In this document: in pieces, positions 46,953 to 54,828 of the stretch | Layout of the letters: the number at the start of each line of letters is the position of its first letter | Position numbering within the stretch: position 1 is the first letter of the stretch | Source: Butyrivibrio fibrisolvens 16/4 | GTDB taxonomy: Bacteria > Bacillota > Clostridia > Lachnospirales > Lachnospiraceae | Assembly: GCA_000209815.1 (NCBI GenBank) | Contig: FP929036.1 | Coordinates: forward strand, 1,931,906 to 1,995,905 | Direction: 5' to 3' | Length of the DNA stretch: 64,000 nucleotides | The notes under the pieces: model-generated | What the model saw: the letters and a program-made list of their open reading frames with translations, nothing else | Told to the model about the DNA's origin: nothing | Database searches by the model: none | Made by a program: the position numbers and the translations under genes

Positions 46953-47741
46953 TTATTCACCAAGATACTTTGCGATAATTTCATCATATTTTCCACTAGC
47001 CTTAATATTCTTAAGACCTGTGTTGAACATATCAACGAGCTCCTGATTATCAGCATTAAATATTGCAAATCCATAAGAAGCTGGATCATTTCCAGTACCA
47101 TCAAGAATCTTTAATGCAATACCTGTATCCTTGATATTTGAAGCCATAATTGGAGTATCATCAAAGCAAGCGGCAACCTGACCACCTACTACTGCCTGAT
47201 ACATTGTTGGTGAATCCTCAAAATAAGTAACTGTAAAATCATAATCTGCAGAAAGGCTCTCTGCATAAGAAGCGCTCATTGTACCAGTCTTTACTGCAAC
47301 AGACTTTCCAGATAAATCCTCGAAGCCCTTAATATCTGATGATGACTCAACAGCCATACTCTGGTTTGCATCATAATATCCATCAGAGAAAATCCAGCCT
47401 GAGCCCTTTCTCTCATCTGTGATTGACGCACCAGCCATAAGAGCATCTGCCTGACCTGCCTGGCACGCAGCGATTGAAGCATCCCAACCAAGTACCTGAA
47501 CCTCATATTTGAATCCCTGGTCCTCAGCGACTGCTGCCAGAATATCCATATCTATACCTACAAAATCGCCATTATTATCTGTGTACTCAAATGGCTTAAA
47601 GGAAGTATCTGTTGCGATTTTCCAAACCTTATCTGAGCCTGACTGGTTATCAGAAGTACCTGTGCCAGATGTGCCACCACAAGCTACTAAAGACAATGCC
47701 ATAACACCTGTCAATAATCCGCTAATAAGTCTTTTTCTCAT
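46953..47741 (-). CDS. Polar amino acid ABC transporter, substrate-binding lipoprotein
   Basis: Extracellular lipid-anchored receptor (262 aa, SBP family 3). The signal peptide MRKRLISGLLTGVMALSLVAC has lipobox LVAC (Cys21), followed by a Gly/Ser/Thr linker. Core motifs: IATDTSFKPFEYTDNNGDFVGIDMDILAAVAEDQGF, GQADALMAGASITDERK, FSDGYYDANQSMAV, LSGKSVAVKTGTMSASYAESL. AAGGAG lies upstream of the ATG. It is first gene of the importer operon, 22 nt after an SGNH-domain gene. Confidence 0.94.
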   Translation of the reverse strand: MRKRLISGLLTGVMALSLVACGGTSGTGTSDNQSGSDKVWKIATDTSFKPFEYTDNNGDFVGIDMDILAAVAEDQGFKYEVQVLGWDASIAACQAGQADALMAGASITDERKGSGWIFSDGYYDANQSMAVESSSDIKGFEDLSGKSVAVKTGTMSASYAESLSADYDFTVTYFEDSPTMYQAVVGGQVAACFDDTPIMASNIKDTGIALKILDGTGNDPASYGFAIFNADNQELVDMFNTGLKNIKASGKYDEIIAKYLGE

Positions 47742-47763
47742 AAGTATCTCCTTTTCTATAAAT

Positions 47764-48727
47764 TTATAAACTAATTGCCTCTAAAATTTTATCAGCAATA
47801 TATTTCATTCCTAAATCATTTGGATGTTTTAAAACTGCCTGATTTCTGATGGTATGCTGCTTTCCATCATCACCAAGTACCTTTGTACCACTAGAAGCGC
47901 GGTATGCTTTTTTACCTCTGATAGAAGAAATATCAACGTAATTGCATCCCTGATTTGCTGCCACCTGACTCTTTGCTGAGTCTCTACCGCTTCTGTACCA
48001 GTAGTCACCTACTATAACGATTTGTGCCTCAGGCTGTGCAGCCTTAACATATGAAACTAGCTTGTTGAAATCCTTTTTGAAGGTAGTCATATTATTTACA
48101 TTTTCGCCAAGCTGAATAACCACTAAATCATATTTATTAGCAAGCTTTTCATCAAACTTTGAAAGCTGTCTTGAACGATTAGAGCTTGTTTCCCAACTCT
48201 GAACTGAAATAATGTCTAAATTTACTGTCTCATATTTTTCTGAAAGGCCTGCCTGAACCTGGTGGATGTAGTCCTTATCCTTGCTAGATGCAGCCATTCC
48301 CCAAGAGCCCCACCAATATCCGCATACTGGATGAAGAGTGATTGAATTACCGATGGCAAGAATATTGTAGCTACCTTCCTTTACTGTAGGAAGTGCTGCA
48401 GCCTGGTCTTCCTGAGGAACCTGAGCCGATGTAGCTGCCGCTGCTTCCTCAGCATTTGCAAATCTGCCTTCTGCCTTGCCAAAATTAACATAATGCATAT
48501 ATAAAAGCTGTTCGTCATTTCCAAGAACAGCAACAACGTCAGGATAAGTAGCAGCATAAAATGCTGCGTCAAAAACAGCTTCTTCTGCCTGTTCTGTTTC
48601 TTCTGTAGTTGAATTAATTTCCGCTGCATTTGCAGTACTAAACGGCATAATAGTGCATAACAGTGCTAGTACGAAATAAGTTAAGATTCTCTTTTTGAGT
48701 TTTCATTACGTTGTTAATTGAAATCAT
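47764..48727 (-). CDS. Secreted SGNH/GDSL-hydrolase-like protein (signal peptide region frameshifted)
   Basis: A secreted protein of about 320 aa. After an N-terminal region with YAATYPDVVAVLGNDEQLLYMHYVNFGKAEGRFAN, a cell-surface motif common in Butyrivibrio-type bacteria, comes an SGNH fold. Block I is ILAIGNSITLHP with the nucleophile Ser, then LVVIQLGENVNNM, VIVGDYWYRSG and the C-terminal HPNDLGMKYIADKI supplying Asp/His. The signal peptide RILTYFVLALLCTIMPFSTANAAE is in frame only downstream. Two A/T tracts (T5 48692–48696 and T4 48700–48703) must each gain a base to link it to an ATG; I use ATG 48725–48727, which has AAAGGTGG upstream. Substrate unknown; perhaps a glycan esterase. Confidence 0.78.
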
Positions 48728-48745
48728 TACCTACCACCTTTACTA

Positions 48746-49633
48746 TTAAATCTCATTTGAAAATTCCGGAATAAAACTTTCCTTTGCAACTTTTCTATCC
48801 TGGATAAAAGCATTTTCTATCCCCAGCTCCAAAGCAAAATCTATTACCTGTTGGTATTCACGTTTTGTAACTCGTCTACCCAGCTCAGGATATTTCTCTG
48901 CTATCTGAGGCATTGGCGTATACTGGCTCATCAAACTTATGTAAATATTATCACAGTACGTCTTATAAAGATACTCTATTACTGCCTTTGAATCTTTTGT
49001 ATGTCCTGGCAGCAATAGCTGTCTAACAATAACACCTGATTGGATAAAACCATCCTCATTAAACTGAAGTGGGCCTGCCTGTCTTACCATTTCTGCTATA
49101 GCAGCCTTAGCAACCTCAGGATAATCCTCTGCAAAGGAATATTTTTTTGCAAGTGATTTGTCCCAGTATTTGAAATCCGGCAAATACGCATTTACGATGC
49201 CCTCCAGCATCCTTAAGCTCTCCACCTTTTCATAACCACTGGTATTATAAATAATAGTAATAGATAGCCCTTTATCTCTGGCCAATTTCACCGAATCAAC
49301 AATAGCAGGTATATAATGAGTGCCTGTAACCAGATTAATGTTATTAGCCCCCTGATTCTGCAGATTAAGATATATATCTGCCAGCTGCTCTATGGTGATT
49401 TCTTTTCCAACCTTACCGTGACTGATTTCCTCGTTTTGGCAAAAAACACAGTGGAGCGGACATCCACTAAAGAATACCGCTCCACTTCCATTATTTCCTG
49501 AAATACAAGGCTCTTCCCAAAAGTGTAAGGCAGCACGTGCTATTTTAACTTTGCTTGAAACCTGACATACGCCAAGAGTATTATCTCTATCAATGCCACA
49601 ATCTCTTGGACATAGCCTACATAAATTTTGCAT
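48746..49633 (-). CDS. Radical SAM protein, PflA-like (COG1313 type)
   Basis: A 295-aa glycyl-radical-activase-like radical SAM enzyme of uncertain target. The N-terminal four-cysteine region is CRLCPRDCGIDR...GVC. The cluster motif CxxxCxxC is in FFSGCPLHCVFCQNEEISHG (about 58–66). SAM-binding segments NLVTGTHYIPAI and ITIIYNTSGYE follow, and the C-terminal GRRVTKREYQQVIDFALELGIENAFIQD. Family members are annotated as putative pyruvate formate-lyase activators, but no glycyl radical enzyme is next to it here. It starts 16 nt after thrS. Confidence 0.86.
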   Translation of the reverse strand: MQNLCRLCPRDCGIDRDNTLGVCQVSSKVKIARAALHFWEEPCISGNNGSGAVFFSGCPLHCVFCQNEEISHGKVGKEITIEQLADIYLNLQNQGANNINLVTGTHYIPAIVDSVKLARDKGLSITIIYNTSGYEKVESLRMLEGIVNAYLPDFKYWDKSLAKKYSFAEDYPEVAKAAIAEMVRQAGPLQFNEDGFIQSGVIVRQLLLPGHTKDSKAVIEYLYKTYCDNIYISLMSQYTPMPQIAEKYPELGRRVTKREYQQVIDFALELGIENAFIQDRKVAKESFIPEFSNEI

Positions 49634-49648
49634 TTCTATATTTTCGTC

Positions 49649-51415
49649 TTAGTGACGACCTTTTGACTTAATTTCATTTACGATAAGCTCAACAAACTCA
49701 TCGAACTTAACTGTAGTAGTACCATGTTCGCCGTGAAGTCTGTATGAAACAGTGCCCTCAGCCTCTTCGTTCTTACCAAGAACTGCAAGATAAGGAACCT
49801 TCTGAATCTGAGCTTCACGCATCTTGTAACCAAGCTTCTCTGAACGTGTATCAAACTCAACACGAACATCTGCATCAGCAAGTGCATCAACAAGCTTCTG
49901 AGCATAAGCGTTAAGATCAGCATCATCATTCTTTACAGGAAGTACCTTAACCTGTGTTGGAGCAAGCCAAAGTGGAAGGTTACCCTTTGTCTCCTCAAGA
50001 ATATATGCCATAAATCTATCAAGTGATCCAAGAATAGCTCTGTGGATTACTACTGGTGTCTGCTTGTTGCTATCAGCATCTGTGTATGTAAGGTCAAACT
50101 TTGCAGGTAAGCAGAAATCAAGCTGGCATGTAGAAAGTGTAATCTCGTTACCAATAGCTGGCTTAACATTAACATCAAGCTTTGGTCCGTAGAATGCAGC
50201 TTCACCGATTTCCTCTGTGAACTCAATACCGATTTCTGTAAGAGTCTCACGAAGAGCCTGCTCTGCTGTGTTCCACATCTCATCATCCTGGTGATACTTC
50301 TTTGTATCAGCTGGATCACGAAGTGAAAGAACGCATCTGTAATCTGTGATTCCAAAATCCTCATATGTGCTGAAGATAAGGTCGCATACGCTCTTAACCT
50401 CAGACTTAATCTGCTCCTGTGTACAGAAGATGTGTGAATCGTTCTGGCAGAAGTGACGGCCTCTTTCGATACCCTTAAGAGTTCCTGATGACTCGAAACG
50501 GAAATCGTGTGCGATTTCAGCGATACGAATAGGAAGCTCCTTATATGAATGTGGTCTATTAGCAAAAATTCTCATGTGGTGTGGGCAGTTCATAGGACGA
50601 AGAACGAAGCTCTCTCCCTCAACCTCCATAGCTGGGAACATGTTCTCCTTGTAGTGATCCCAGTGACCAGATGTCTGGTAAAGCTGAACTGTACCAACGC
50701 AAGGTGTCATAACGTGAAGGTAACCAAGCTTGCGCTCCTTGTTACGGATGTAGTTTTCAAGCTCTGTCCAGATTGTATAACCGTTTGGAAGGTACATAGG
50801 AAGTCCACGACCAATTAAATCATCAGCCATGAAAAGCTGCATGTCCTTACCAATCTTTCTGTGATCGCGCTCCTTAGCCTCCTCAAGAAGTGCAAGGTGC
50901 TCATCGAGCTGCTCCTGTGTAGGGAAGCAAACACCGTATACACGGTTAAGTACCTGATTTTCTGCATCGCCCTTCCAATATGCACCTGAGTGCTTAATAA
51001 GCTTGAAGTAACGGCAAAGCTTAACATTATCAACGTGAGGTCCACGGCAAAGATCTGTGAAATCGCCCTGGTCGTAGCAAGAAATAGTCTGAGTATCCTC
51101 ATCCATATTATTAATTAAGTCAATCTTGTATGGGTCATCCTTGAACATCTCAAGAGCCTCGGCCTTAGAGATTTCTCTTCTGTAAATCTTGCAGCCAGAC
51201 TTTGCTACCTTCTTCATTTCTTTTTCAATTGCAGCAACATCCTCGTCTGTAAGCATAGTATCACCAAGATCCATATCGTAATAGAAACCTTCCTCTACTA
51301 CTGGACCAACCCAAAACTTAGCATTTGGATAAAGGTGCTTTACAGCCTGTGCCATCATATGAGCACATGAGTGATTGAGCATATTTAATGACTCATCTTC
51401 TTTGAAATTAACCAT
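49649..51415 (-). CDS. thrS: Threonyl-tRNA synthetase, lacking the TGS domain
   Basis: Charges tRNA-Thr. The 588-aa product from ATG 51413–51415 (AAGGAG 7 nt upstream) begins directly with the editing domain: LNHSCAHMMAQAVKHLYPNAKFW (HxxxH) and DTQTISCYDQGDFTDLCRGPHV. Class II motifs follow: HVMTPCVGTVQLYQTSGHW, RPMNCPHHMRIFANRPHSYKELPIRIAEIAHDFRFESSGTLKGIERGRHF and VVIHRAILGSLDRFMAYILEET. The anticodon-binding domain is complete. The usual N-terminal TGS domain of about 60 aa is absent. A longer frame reaching 51508 would translate the terminator and is unlikely. Controlled by the T-box upstream. Confidence 0.95.
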   Translation of the reverse strand: MVNFKEDESLNMLNHSCAHMMAQAVKHLYPNAKFWVGPVVEEGFYYDMDLGDTMLTDEDVAAIEKEMKKVAKSGCKIYRREISKAEALEMFKDDPYKIDLINNMDEDTQTISCYDQGDFTDLCRGPHVDNVKLCRYFKLIKHSGAYWKGDAENQVLNRVYGVCFPTQEQLDEHLALLEEAKERDHRKIGKDMQLFMADDLIGRGLPMYLPNGYTIWTELENYIRNKERKLGYLHVMTPCVGTVQLYQTSGHWDHYKENMFPAMEVEGESFVLRPMNCPHHMRIFANRPHSYKELPIRIAEIAHDFRFESSGTLKGIERGRHFCQNDSHIFCTQEQIKSEVKSVCDLIFSTYEDFGITDYRCVLSLRDPADTKKYHQDDEMWNTAEQALRETLTEIGIEFTEEIGEAAFYGPKLDVNVKPAIGNEITLSTCQLDFCLPAKFDLTYTDADSNKQTPVVIHRAILGSLDRFMAYILEETKGNLPLWLAPTQVKVLPVKNDDADLNAYAQKLVDALADADVRVEFDTRSEKLGYKMREAQIQKVPYLAVLGKNEEAEGTVSYRLHGEHGTTTVKFDEFVELIVNEIKSKGRH

Positions 51416-51473
51416 TGTTTTTCTCCTTTTTACTAATGAATGAATAAAGTTACTACTTGTACTAAGGGTGCTA

Positions 51474-51815
51474 AATAAAAAAACCTTAGGAAAAGCCATC
51501 TCTAGCATTTCCTAAGGGTGCATTCAAAGGATACTCGTCCATTTAAAGATTGCCTTCGGCAATAGGGCTCGTCTTGTTCTCGATTTTCTCTCATACTGAG
51601 CGAAAATCAAGAAATTTAGCACGGTTCCACCTTAGTGTTTCACTCATTTTGTCTTTAACGGAACTACCCGGAGACGCTTCGCACAAAATGTGTTTCTACG
51701 TTCAGCTCGAGAATGGTGTTCATATAAGCTTTCACTAGACGCTTCCAGCCTAGGCGTCCTCTCTCTTAGCTTCCACAAATACTACTGTTTCTGTCATCGC
51801 TTTTCGCAATTATCC
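51474..51815 (-). promoter_or_regulatory. T-box riboswitch (tRNA-Thr) controlling thrS
   Basis: The minus-strand leader has the features of a T-box. Stem I includes AGAGAGAGGACGCC. The specifier region GAACACCATTC reads ACC, a Thr codon, at 51715–51717. The T-box is CTAAGGTGGAACCGTGC (51619–51635). Its arms CTAAGG and GTGC flank the 7-nt bulge TGGAACC and pair exactly with GCACCCTTAG (51512–51521), forming the antiterminator. The competing terminator CCTTAGGAAA / TTTCCTAAGG (51484–51517) ends in seven T. The antiterminator loop is long (about 97 nt) and holds two extra hairpins. Uncharged tRNA-Thr should favour read-through. Transcription probably begins near 51815. Confidence 0.93.
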
Positions 51816-51823
51816 TACCACAA

Positions 51824-52117
51824 TTAACGTTTTTCCACAAGATTATTTGCAACTCTTTTTGCCCAATCAAGCTCCCATTTGATTCTTACATTAAGAATCT
51901 CCTGCTGCTGATTTAGCAAATTATCTTTCGTCTCCTGCTTTGATGTCATATATTTCATAGACTCACAGTTTTCATACATTTCATCATACTGTGATATTCT
52001 GTTTTTAAATTCATTTTTCATCATAGAAGGCACGCCTTCCTGATTGTATATAGCCTCTGCTTTTTTATGAACAACAGTCATTTTGGCATATAATTCTTCT
52101 AGTTTTGTTTTCTCCAT
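51824..52117 (-). CDS. Hypothetical small helical protein
   Basis: A 97-aa, highly charged, probably all-helical protein (MEKTKLEELYAKMTVVHKKAEAIYNQ...ILNVRIKWELDWAKRVANNLVEKR). No membrane segment, signal peptide or cysteine motif; I recognise no family. GAGGGGTG gives a good ribosome site. It begins 6 nt after the Nudix gene and is probably co-transcribed with it. The thrS promoter probably lies across its 3' end (TTGTGG–17 nt–TAGGAT). Confidence 0.7.
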   Translation of the reverse strand: MEKTKLEELYAKMTVVHKKAEAIYNQEGVPSMMKNEFKNRISQYDEMYENCESMKYMTSKQETKDNLLNQQQEILNVRIKWELDWAKRVANNLVEKR

Positions 52118-52123
52118 AATATT

Positions 52124-52582
52124 TCACCCCTCAATTATTGTATCTAAAAGATTGTCCTGATTATCATAAACAAGCTTTAGAGAGAAAAAATCTTCCCTTT
52201 CCTTTAACAGTTTCATGAAAGCCAGGTCTCCCTCCCAGAGATTTAGTTTTGTAACCTCATCAATATCAACCCAGACAAGCTCTCCTTCATCGCAATCCTG
52301 ACGTAAAGTTCCATCAAAATCATCACTTGTAAAAAGGATGGCATGCTCAGTTTCATCTCCCATTACAAAAGTAATGTAGCCCCTTAACTTTGCACTGTTT
52401 AAAGTAAGGCCGGTCTCCTCCTTTACCTCACGCTTTATGCAATCAGTAGGAGACTCTCCCTCTTCCACGTGTCCGCCTACACCAATGTACTTTCCGGCAT
52501 TAATATCCTGCTCCTTCTTGGTGCGGTGAAGCATAAGATACTTATTATCTTTTATTAAATAGCAAAGTGTCGTAAGTGTCAT
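52124..52582 (-). CDS. Nudix hydrolase (MutT-like)
   Basis: A 152-aa Nudix protein, probably an 8-oxo-dGTP or other NTP pyrophosphohydrolase. The Nudix box GX5EX7REUXEEXGU is complete: GHVEEGESPTDCIKREVKEETGL (about 37–59). The N-terminal strand CYLIKDNKYLMLHRTKKEQDINAGKYIGVGG precedes it and EGELVWVDIDEVTKLNLWEGDLAFM follows. The substrate is not determinable from sequence. Upstream of the small helical protein. Confidence 0.9.
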   Translation of the reverse strand: MTLTTLCYLIKDNKYLMLHRTKKEQDINAGKYIGVGGHVEEGESPTDCIKREVKEETGLTLNSAKLRGYITFVMGDETEHAILFTSDDFDGTLRQDCDEGELVWVDIDEVTKLNLWEGDLAFMKLLKEREDFFSLKLVYDNQDNLLDTIIEG

Positions 52583-52667
52583 TTGTTTTTCCTTTTCATT
52601 GAGATATTATTATAGATCTGAAAAGAGCTTCTTCCAAAGCATCAGGATTCTATACATAATATCTGGA

Positions 52668-53517
52668 TTAATCAAGCTCTATGCTGTCTGAAACATAAAC
52701 TATAAATCCATTTTTATGGGATTCCTTTACTGCAAAATCCTTGAGCTTGCTATCATCTGTATATTCTAACACATATGCCTTCTTTCCGTGAGACACAACA
52801 GAATTCAAATATTCCAAATAATAGTCTCTTGTATCCTCATCATTTTCTGCAAAGGATTTATTATCAAAATCAATTGACGTGTACACACTTTCCTGATTTA
52901 CTCCATCAAGGATACCATCCAGATTTCCATTTTCTTCCAAATATTTGGAAACATAGGCATCGCCACCATTGATTACAATCTGGGCCTTACTATTCTTTAA
53001 CTCCATTAGAATATTGGTAAGTCCCTGATACACTCCATCATTGTTATAATTGTAATAGACATCGGTGTTATCAATAAAAATCCATCAACACCTTTGTTTA
53101 ATATTGGTTTTGCCAAATCCTTTACAACAAAATCCTGCCATCTTTCATCTGCCACATTAACCCAGTATTCTTCTTCCCAATTTTCGTAGGGTCCTAAAAT
53201 CAAATCCTCGTATTCTGGAAAATAATCTCTAAAATCTTCAATAGAACCAACATTAAGATAAGATAACACAGTCCCATTGGTCTCTTTTAATTCAGCTATT
53301 TCCTTCTTTGAATAATACTGAGCATCGATAACTATTGTTTCGCAACTTACATCTTCTGGAAGCTCAGAATAGTTGTCACTAAGATATACGCCATATTCAT
53401 TTTTATATTTTTCAGTATCTACATCAACGCATCCCACTAAAATTGAACTCAGCAGCACCAATGAAATAATGGATACGTATTTTTTGTTTTCTTTAAATTG
53501 ATAATTCTTTTTTTCAA
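52668..53517 (-). CDS. Secreted GH114-like lipoprotein (two frameshifts)
   Basis: Reconstructed protein of about 283 aa resembling the GH114 endo-alpha-1,4-polygalactosaminidase/TM1410 fold. Core motifs: VIDAQYYSKKEIAELKETNGTVLSYLNVGSIEDFRDYF, the catalytic-region-like GVDGFFIDNTDVYYNYN, KNSKAQIVINGGDAYV and GKKAYVLEYTDDSKLKDF. The signal peptide KKYVSIISLVLLSSILVGC has a lipobox. Two breaks, T6 53480–53485 and A5 53076–53080, are each mended by one base. The start is TTG 53515–53517 after AAGGTG. Likely surface-anchored and acting on an amino-sugar polymer; the activity is inferred. A TGCTATAAT box upstream is a promoter candidate. Confidence 0.72.
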
Positions 53518-53661
53518 GACTTCACCTTCTTTTTTACTCTATCAAATAAAAATTATAGCAACATTGTATTACATTATTTTAATCATTTCATCTTACTACT
53601 GTAATAGTTTCAGTATACTTAGGGTTATACTATCCCGGGTCATTTTATAAAAGATAGGATT

Positions 53662-54433
53662 TTATTTTTGCTCTATCAAATGTACATCCAAATTTATTCC
53701 CTCTGCCTCGGTCGATACCAATAAATTTTTACCTATTATAATTCCAGATTTCTCATATTTAGCAAGTTTCTCCAAATTCTTTTTTGAATATGCAGCATCT
53801 GATGTCAATCCAAAGTGCTCCCAATAATAGGTCTTTCTTTCTCTTGAATTAAGCAATGCAAAATCTGGGTAGCATTGTTGCCCATTATAAAGAATAATCC
53901 TTGGCTCATAACAGTAAACTATTCCATATTTATCAAACAAATCTGCTAGTATTTTTCTGACTTTGACCTAACTAATTCTCCATTATTTGTAGCATATGGC
54001 ATACTGCATTCTATTGTATTTTCTCCTCCAGTATATTTTTCTTTCCATTTGGAAATATATTCATCATCAGGCATTACTATAGGTTTTATCAATTTCTTTC
54101 TACCATCAGATAGTCCTTCATACAAATTATTTCTGAATAACACATTATACTTTTTGTAAAGATTGAAATCGCCTTTTCCTGATTCTGAATTTCTTGCAAC
54201 ATCTTCTCATAATAATCTCTCTGGGCCAATCTAGCCGCGAATCCCTTATCCTTTGCAGCTATATATTCCATATCCCCTTTATTTCTTCGGAAATAATATT
54301 GAAACCATCTGTCAGATTTTCTAACCACCAGAAAGCAGTCTTTAATATCCGAGTTATTTTTTAATTGCTGTATAACATATTCCTTCTGTTCTTTGATAAT
54401 TGCTAATTCGTTTTCTAGTTCATCTATTTTCAT
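53662..54433 (-). CDS. PD-(D/E)XK nuclease-like protein (two frameshifts)
   Basis: Appears as three overlapping pieces. One base added in T4 54174–54177 and one in T5 53952–53956 give a continuous 257-aa protein. The N-terminal half is a helical Glu/Lys/Arg-rich region with KDKGFAARLAQRDYYEKMLQEI. The C-terminal half has a nuclease-like core: SEKILADLFDKYGIVYCYEP, CYPDFALLN, KTYYWEHFGLTSDAAY and KLAKYEKSGI, with Glu, PD, E-H and Lys in PD-(D/E)XK order. I know of similar uncharacterised Firmicute proteins but no named function. AAAGGA precedes the ATG. It sits directly downstream of the palindrome array, whose last half-site covers its –35 position. Confidence 0.65.
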
Positions 54434-54491
54434 ATTTATCCTTTCTTTGTTATTGGTCCTATATGCTGCTTTATAATTATTTTTCTTTTAT

Positions 54492-54814
54492 GCAGTAGTC
54501 TTCTAGATGTCCTCTACAGCATAATTACCATTACATTTTAATATGCAGTAGCCTTTACCTGAATACCTACTGCATCAGTACAAAATCTTGATCTACGCAG
54601 TATTAATAATTCTACTGTCTACTGCAGATATCATATTTATATCTGTTACGCAGTAGGTCACAAAATTCTATCTACTGCACGATTAATACTTTCTCCCCTT
54701 ACGCAGTAGATACCCAAAAACATCCTACTGCTCAGTTAATACTTTTCCTCTTACGCAGTAGACACTGCAAAACACTCTACTGCACAAATGGTGTTCCCAT
54801 CACATATGCTGTAT
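54492..54814. repeat. Regular array of six GCAGTAG/CTACTGC palindromes
   Basis: This 395-nt gene-free gap holds six dyads GCAGTAG-N15-CTACTGC. Left arms start at 54492, 54545, 54597, 54650, 54703 and 54755; right arms at 54514, 54567, 54619, 54672, 54725 and 54777. The arm-to-arm offset is exactly 22 nt in all six and the unit pitch is 52–53. A degenerate seventh left arm (GCTGTAT) sits at 54808, again at the expected pitch. Units 4–6 are perfect and share (G)TTAATACTTT...CTTAC between dyads; unit 1 has CTACAGC and unit 3 GCAGTAT. The 15-nt centres differ. Spacing near five and two helical turns suggests protein binding sites on one DNA face; six RNA hairpins are the alternative. Confidence 0.9.
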
Positions 54815-54828
54815 TAATCCCCTAAATA

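Noticed and set aside
51416-51508. N-terminal extension of ThrS (MLEMAFPKVFLF...)
   Set aside because: It would translate the T-box terminator; AAGGAG and the family-like N-terminus place the start at 51415.
54492-54814. CRISPR array
   Set aside because: Taking CTACTGC...GCAGTAG as a 37–38-nt repeat leaves spacers of only 15 nt. The repeat interiors diverge strongly in units 1–3, and no cas gene is present in the window.
53662-54814. Type III toxin–antitoxin (repeat RNA upstream of a toxin gene)
   Set aside because: The array lies upstream of a single gene as in ToxIN, but the repeats are palindromes with 15-nt loops, no terminator separates array and gene, and the 257-aa product looks PD-(D/E)XK-like, not ToxN-like.
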